Shown here: positions 60,434 through 64,000 of the stretch, one piece after another
Position numbering within the stretch: the first letter of the stretch is position 1
Layout: each line of letters opens with the position of its first letter
Assembly (NCBI RefSeq): GCF_026340975.1
Contig: NZ_JAPEOS010000002.1
Location: 1,320,501 to 1,384,500 of the forward strand
Source: Streptomyces sp. NBC_01214
GTDB taxonomy: Bacteria > Actinomycetota > Actinomycetes > Streptomycetales > Streptomycetaceae
Direction of reading: 5' to 3'
DNA: 64,000 bases
Position numbers and translations under genes: made by a program
The notes under the pieces: model-generated
The model's input: only the letters and a program-made list of their open reading frames with translations
What the model was told of the DNA's origin: nothing
Databases searched by the model: none

Positions 60434-61213
60434 ATGAATCAGGGCGTGGACCCCCACACCGCATCCGACGACAAGAGCGACCAGGACAAGAAGGGCCGCC
60501 GCTTCATGCTGAAGCTGTCGGGCGAGGCCTTCTCCGGTGGCGGAGGACTGGGCGTCGACCCCGACGTCGTCCACGCCATCGCGCGTGAGATCGCCGCGGT
60601 GGTCCGCGACGGCGCGGAGATCGCCGTCGTGATCGGCGGCGGCAACTTCTTCCGCGGCGCCGAACTCCAGCAGCGCGGCATGGACCGGGCCCGGTCCGAC
60701 TACATGGGCATGCTCGGAACCGTCATGAACTGCCTCGCACTCCAGGACTTCCTGGAGAAGGAGGGCATCGACTCCCGCGTGCAGACCGCCATCACCATGG
60801 GCCAGGTCGCGGAACCGTACATCCCGCTGCGTGCCGTCCGGCACCTGGAGAAGGGCCGCGTCGTCATCTTCGGCGCCGGCATGGGCATGCCCTACTTCTC
60901 CACCGACACCACGGCCGCCCAGCGCGCCCTGGAGATCGACGCCGAGGCCCTGCTCATGGGCAAGAACGGTGTCGACGGGGTCTACGACTCCGACCCGAAG
61001 AAGAACCCGGACGCGGTGAAGTTCGACGCGCTGGAGTACAGCGAGGTCCTCTCCCGCGACCTCAAGGTCGCCGACGCCACCGCGATCACGCTCTGCCGCG
61101 ACAACAAGCTGCCGATCCTCGTTTTCGAGCTCCTCGCCGAGGGCAATATCGCCCGCGCCGTCAAGGGTGAGAAGATCGGCACGCTCGTGAGCGACCAGGA
61201 AACCCGGGCCTGA
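60434..61213 (+). CDS. pyrH: UMP kinase
   Basis: A 259-residue amino-acid-kinase-fold enzyme phosphorylating UMP to UDP. FMLKLSGEAFSGGGGLGVDP, VVIGGGNFFRGAELQQRGMD, DYMGMLGTVMNCLALQDFLE, GMPYFSTDTTAAQRALEIDA and LMGKNGVDGVYDSDP. ATG 60434, seven bases after GAGGAG; a longer in-frame GTG at 60416 is unlikely. The tsf-pyrH-frr order is conserved. Confidence 0.98.
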   Translation: MNQGVDPHTASDDKSDQDKKGRRFMLKLSGEAFSGGGGLGVDPDVVHAIAREIAAVVRDGAEIAVVIGGGNFFRGAELQQRGMDRARSDYMGMLGTVMNCLALQDFLEKEGIDSRVQTAITMGQVAEPYIPLRAVRHLEKGRVVIFGAGMGMPYFSTDTTAAQRALEIDAEALLMGKNGVDGVYDSDPKKNPDAVKFDALEYSEVLSRDLKVADATAITLCRDNKLPILVFELLAEGNIARAVKGEKIGTLVSDQETRA

Positions 61214-61307
61214 GCAGTCCGCAGCCGGACCGAGCGAGCCCCTGACCGGGCCCGCCGGGTCCGCCCGCCCGCCTGAACCATCCATATCTGACATGCAGGA
61301 GCACGTG

Positions 61308-61865
61308 GTGACCGAAGAGATCCTCCTCGAGGCCGAGGAGAAGATGGAAAAGGCCGTCGTCGTCGCCAAGGAAGACTTCGCCGCGATTCGCACCGGCCGT
61401 GCGCACCCGGCGATGTTCAACAAGATCGTGGCGGAGTACTACGGCGCCATCACGCCCATCAACCAGCTCGCCTCCTTCTCGGTGCCCGAGCCGCGCATGG
61501 CGATCGTGACCCCGTTCGACAAGAGCGCCCTGCGCAACATCGAGCAGGCCATCCGCGACTCCGACCTCGGTGTCAACCCGAGCAACGACGGCAGCATCAT
61601 CCGGGTGACCTTCCCCGAGCTGACGCAGGATCGCCGCAAGGAGTACATCAAGGTCGCGCGCACCAAGGCCGAGGACTCGAAGATCTCGCTGCGCGCCGTC
61701 CGCCGCAAGGCCAAGGACGCCCTTGACAAGCTGGTCAAGGACAAGGAGGCCGGCGAGGACGAGGTGCGCCGCGCGGAGAAGGAGCTCGACGACACCACCG
61801 CGAAGTACGTCGCGCAGGTGGACGAGCTCCTCAAGCACAAGGAAGCCGAGCTCCTCGAAGTCTGA
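61308..61865 (+). CDS. frr: Ribosome recycling factor
   Basis: A 185-residue RRF: LEAEEKMEKAVVVAKEDFAA, IRTGRAHPAMFNKIVAEYYG, NQLASFSVPEPRMAIVTPFD, GVNPSNDGSIIRVTFPELTQ and the C-terminal helix. GTG 61308 is six bases after AGGAG; ATG 61293 lies inside the ribosome-site region. The stop overlaps the cdsA ATG by one base (TGATG). Confidence 0.97.
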   Translation: MTEEILLEAEEKMEKAVVVAKEDFAAIRTGRAHPAMFNKIVAEYYGAITPINQLASFSVPEPRMAIVTPFDKSALRNIEQAIRDSDLGVNPSNDGSIIRVTFPELTQDRRKEYIKVARTKAEDSKISLRAVRRKAKDALDKLVKDKEAGEDEVRRAEKELDDTTAKYVAQVDELLKHKEAELLEV

Positions 61866-62941
61866 TGAACGACTCTTCCTGGCAGCCGGAGCCGGTTCCG
61901 GCGGGTCCCGCATACGATGCGCAGGTGGGCCCGCACACTCGGCCCATGCCCATCGTGCCCGATGCCGCCGGCCGTGACTTCGACGACCGGGAAGCACGCG
62001 ATCGGGGGGTCGCCGCCGACAGCGGCCCCCTCTTCCGCGCCGATACGCCGCCGCAGGAGCCCATGCCCAGCCCCCCGCCTCCGCATGCCCAGCAGCCGCA
62101 GGACGCCTCGCCCCCGCCGCCGAAGAAGCGCGCGGGCCGGGATCTGCGTGCCGCCATAGGGGTGGGCGTGGGTCTCGGCGCGGTGATCTTCGCCTCGCTG
62201 CTGATCGTCAAGGCCGTCTTCGTCGGCGTCGTCGTCGTCGCGGTCGTCGTCGGCCTGTGGGAGCTCACCTCCCGGTTGCAGGAGCAGAAGGGCATCAAGG
62301 CTCCGCTGGTCCCGCTCGCGGTCGGCGGCGCCGCCATGGTCATCGCCGGATACGTCCGGGGGGCCGAGGGCGCCTGGGTCGCCATGGCGCTGACCGTGCT
62401 GGCGGTCCTGGTGTGGCGGATGACCGAACCGCCCGAGGACTACCTCAAGGACGTCACGGCGGGCGCCTTCGCGGCGTTCTACGTGCCCTTCCTGGCCACC
62501 TTCGTCGCGATGCTGCTCACCGCCGACGACGGCCCCGAACGCGTGATCACCTTCCTGCTCCTGACCGTGGTCAGCGATACCGGGGCCTATGCGGTCGGCT
62601 GGCGCTTCGGCAAGACCAAGCTCGCGCCGCGCATCAGCCCCGGCAAGACCCGCGAGGGACTGTTCGGCGCGGTGGCCTTCGCGATGGCGGCCGGCGCGCT
62701 GTGCATGGAGTTCCTGATCGAAGGCGGCTCCTGGTGGCAGGGCCTGCTGCTGGGCCTCGCGGTCGCGGTCAGCGCCACCCTGGGTGACCTGGGCGAGTCG
62801 ATGATCAAGCGGGACCTGGGCATCAAGGACATGGGCACCCTGCTGCCGGGACACGGCGGGATCATGGACCGGCTGGACTCCCTGCTGCCGACGGCCCCGG
62901 TGGTGTGGCTGCTGCTGGCGGCCTTCGTCGGCACCGGCTGA
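61865..62941 (+). CDS. cdsA: Phosphatidate cytidylyltransferase (CDP-diglyceride synthase)
   Basis: A 358-residue membrane enzyme making CDP-diacylglycerol. Residues 1-85 are a Pro-rich cytosolic extension (PPQEPMPSPPPPHAQQPQ); then about eight membrane helices. Signature SATLGDLGESMIKRDLGIKD (about residues 300-320) and LPGHGGIMDRLDSLLPTAP. ATG 61865 overlaps the frr stop. The frr-cdsA pair is widely conserved. Terminator at 62959. Confidence 0.96.
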   Translation: MNDSSWQPEPVPAGPAYDAQVGPHTRPMPIVPDAAGRDFDDREARDRGVAADSGPLFRADTPPQEPMPSPPPPHAQQPQDASPPPPKKRAGRDLRAAIGVGVGLGAVIFASLLIVKAVFVGVVVVAVVVGLWELTSRLQEQKGIKAPLVPLAVGGAAMVIAGYVRGAEGAWVAMALTVLAVLVWRMTEPPEDYLKDVTAGAFAAFYVPFLATFVAMLLTADDGPERVITFLLLTVVSDTGAYAVGWRFGKTKLAPRISPGKTREGLFGAVAFAMAAGALCMEFLIEGGSWWQGLLLGLAVAVSATLGDLGESMIKRDLGIKDMGTLLPGHGGIMDRLDSLLPTAPVVWLLLAAFVGTG

Positions 62942-62958
62942 CCCGTCCGGGTTATCCT

Positions 62959-62999
62959 GGAAAGCGCGCCACTGATGAGTGGTGCGCTTTCCCGTTTCT
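62959..62999 (+). terminator. Terminator after cdsA
   Basis: GGAAAGCGCGCCACT pairs with AGTGGTGCGCTTTCC (one G·T) around GATG, then CGTTTCTA. Confidence 0.88.
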
Positions 63000-63108
63000 A
63001 CGGGATGGACCCGTGAGCTCTCCGGGCACCGGGCGTGGCATCACGTCGACTCCGCTCGTGTGCGGAGATCGCCCGCCCAGGGTTCGTCAGACTTGAGGAG
63101 TACCACTC

Positions 63109-64000
63109 ATGGCCCCCCGTCCTGTCCCGGGTGAGCTTACTTTCGTCGCCCCTCGCGGGGCCAAGAAGCCGCCCCGGCACCTTGCCGACATGACTCCGGC
63201 CGAGCGCCGCGAGGCGGTCGCCGCGATCGGTGAGAAGCCGTTCCGGGCCAAGCAGCTCTCCCAGCACTACTTCGCCCGGTACGCGCACGACCCGGCCGAG
63301 TGGACCGACATCCCGGCCGGCTCGCGGGAGAAGCTCCAGCAGGAGCTGCTGCCGGACCTGATGAGCGTCATCCGGCACATTTCGTGCGACGACGACACCA
63401 CCCGCAAGACCCTGTGGAAGCTGCACGACGGGACGCTCGTCGAGTCCGTGCTGATGCGCTACCCCGACCGGGTCACCATGTGCATCTCCTCGCAGGCCGG
63501 CTGCGGCATGAACTGTCCGTTCTGCGCCACCGGCCAGGCGGGCCTGGACCGCAACCTGTCCACCGCCGAGATCGTGCACCAGATCGTCGACGGCATGCGC
63601 GCGCTGCGCGACGGCGAGGTCCCCGGCGGCCCGGCGCGGCTGTCGAACATCGTCTTCATGGGCATGGGCGAGCCGCTGGCCAACTACAACCGCGTGGTCG
63701 GCGCCATCCGCCGGCTCACCGACCCGGAGCCCGACGGCCTGGGTCTGTCGCAGCGCGGGATCACGGTCTCCACGGTCGGCCTGGTCCCGGCCATGCTGCG
63801 CTTCGCCGACGAGGGCTTCAAGTGCCGCCTCGCCGTCTCGCTGCACGCGCCCGACGACGAGCTGCGCGACACCCTCGTCCCCGTGAACACCCGCTGGAAC
63901 GTCCGCGAGGTGCTCGGTGCGGCCTGGGAGTACGCCGAGAAGTCCGGCCGCCGGATCTCGATCGAGTACGCCCTGATCCGCGACATCAACGATCAGGCCT
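63109..64000 (+). CDS. rlmN: Dual-specificity 23S rRNA/tRNA methyltransferase RlmN, 5' part
   Basis: First 297 codons of a radical-SAM enzyme that makes 2-methyladenine at 23S A2503 and tRNA A37; it runs past the window end. EKPFRAKQLSQHYFARYAHD (substrate domain), the Fe-S motif CGMNCPFCATGQAGLDRNLS (CxxxCxxC), VFMGMGEPLANYNRV, and SLHAPDDELRDTLVPVN are all RlmN signatures. The C-terminal catalytic cysteine is beyond the window. ATG 63109 lies eight bases after GAGGAG. Confidence 0.97.
   Translation, partial: MAPRPVPGELTFVAPRGAKKPPRHLADMTPAERREAVAAIGEKPFRAKQLSQHYFARYAHDPAEWTDIPAGSREKLQQELLPDLMSVIRHISCDDDTTRKTLWKLHDGTLVESVLMRYPDRVTMCISSQAGCGMNCPFCATGQAGLDRNLSTAEIVHQIVDGMRALRDGEVPGGPARLSNIVFMGMGEPLANYNRVVGAIRRLTDPEPDGLGLSQRGITVSTVGLVPAMLRFADEGFKCRLAVSLHAPDDELRDTLVPVNTRWNVREVLGAAWEYAEKSGRRISIEYALIRDINDQA

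Overview
The window is about 73% G+C by eye, with GTG and TTG starts, four-base ATGA/GTGA gene overlaps, GGAGG-type ribosome sites and long antisense open frames created only by codon bias. Gene content and order are those of the conserved core of a Streptomyces chromosome. The leuCD–hupS … rnc–mutM … smc … ftsY–nsdA–amtB–glnK–glnD–ffh … rpsP–trmD–rplS–sip(x4) … whiG–rpsB–tsf–pyrH–frr–cdsA–rlmN order matches, from memory, the SCO5553–SCO5645 interval of S. coelicolor. Species-level naming is not possible from the sequence alone. I see no biosynthetic cluster, prophage, CRISPR array, insertion sequence, rRNA or tRNA gene.

Layout. 1–2 kb: end of leucine biosynthesis (leuC, leuD), a small conserved protein and the lysine-tailed HU protein HupS. 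2–9 kb: CofC-like guanylyltransferase with an unusual C-terminal extension, phospholipid and cell-wall genes (plsC-gpsA-ddl), a lipoprotein with an Lrp-type domain protein, then thiamine genes thiL-thiD and L28. 9.5–18.6 kb: FakA-like DAK protein, recG, rsmD-coaD, a DivIVA-like coiled-coil protein, and the yceD-rpmF-rnc-mutM cluster. 18.5–21.7 kb: an HxlR/flavodoxin redox pair, a secreted CAP-domain protein, acylphosphatase and a tiny coiled-coil protein. 21.9–31.2 kb: smc, the glucose permease glcP, an NCS1 permease with a luciferase-like oxidoreductase (the most accessory-looking pair) and ftsY. 31.3–38.3 kb: a primase/polymerase-like protein, the differentiation regulator nsdA, and the nitrogen operon amtB-glnK-glnD behind a GlnR-like operator. 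38.3–45.4 kb: a cluster of palindromic intergenic repeats, ffh, a second-type ftsH, a methyltransferase, proS and a SprT-like metalloprotein. 45.7–52.7 kb: rpsP-khpA, rimM-trmD, rplS, four tandem type I signal peptidases, a Nudix hydrolase and a DUF2469 protein. 52.8–64 kb: yraN-comM-dprA, the sporulation sigma factor whiG, a TetR regulator, an M23 peptidase-like protein, rpsB-tsf, pyrH, frr-cdsA and the 5' part of rlmN.

How it works together. Most genes serve growth: translation (six ribosomal proteins, EF-Ts, RRF, ProRS, rRNA/tRNA modification), co-translational export (Ffh, FtsY, four signal peptidases), envelope synthesis (PlsC, GpsA, Ddl, CdsA) and chromosome organisation (HupS, SMC, RecG). 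Interleaved are Streptomyces developmental regulators: WhiG, NsdA, RNase III (absB) and HupS. Nitrogen sensing is a compact three-gene unit, carbon uptake is represented by GlcP.

Transcription units are well delimited by strong hairpins, several of them bidirectional between convergent genes. The most interesting non-standard observations are the CofC extension, the linker inside the SMC hinge, the NCS1/luciferase-like pair with a palindrome at its junction, the repeat cluster before ffh, the GlnR-type operator, a probable leaderless proS start, and the stem-loops between rpsB, tsf and pyrH.
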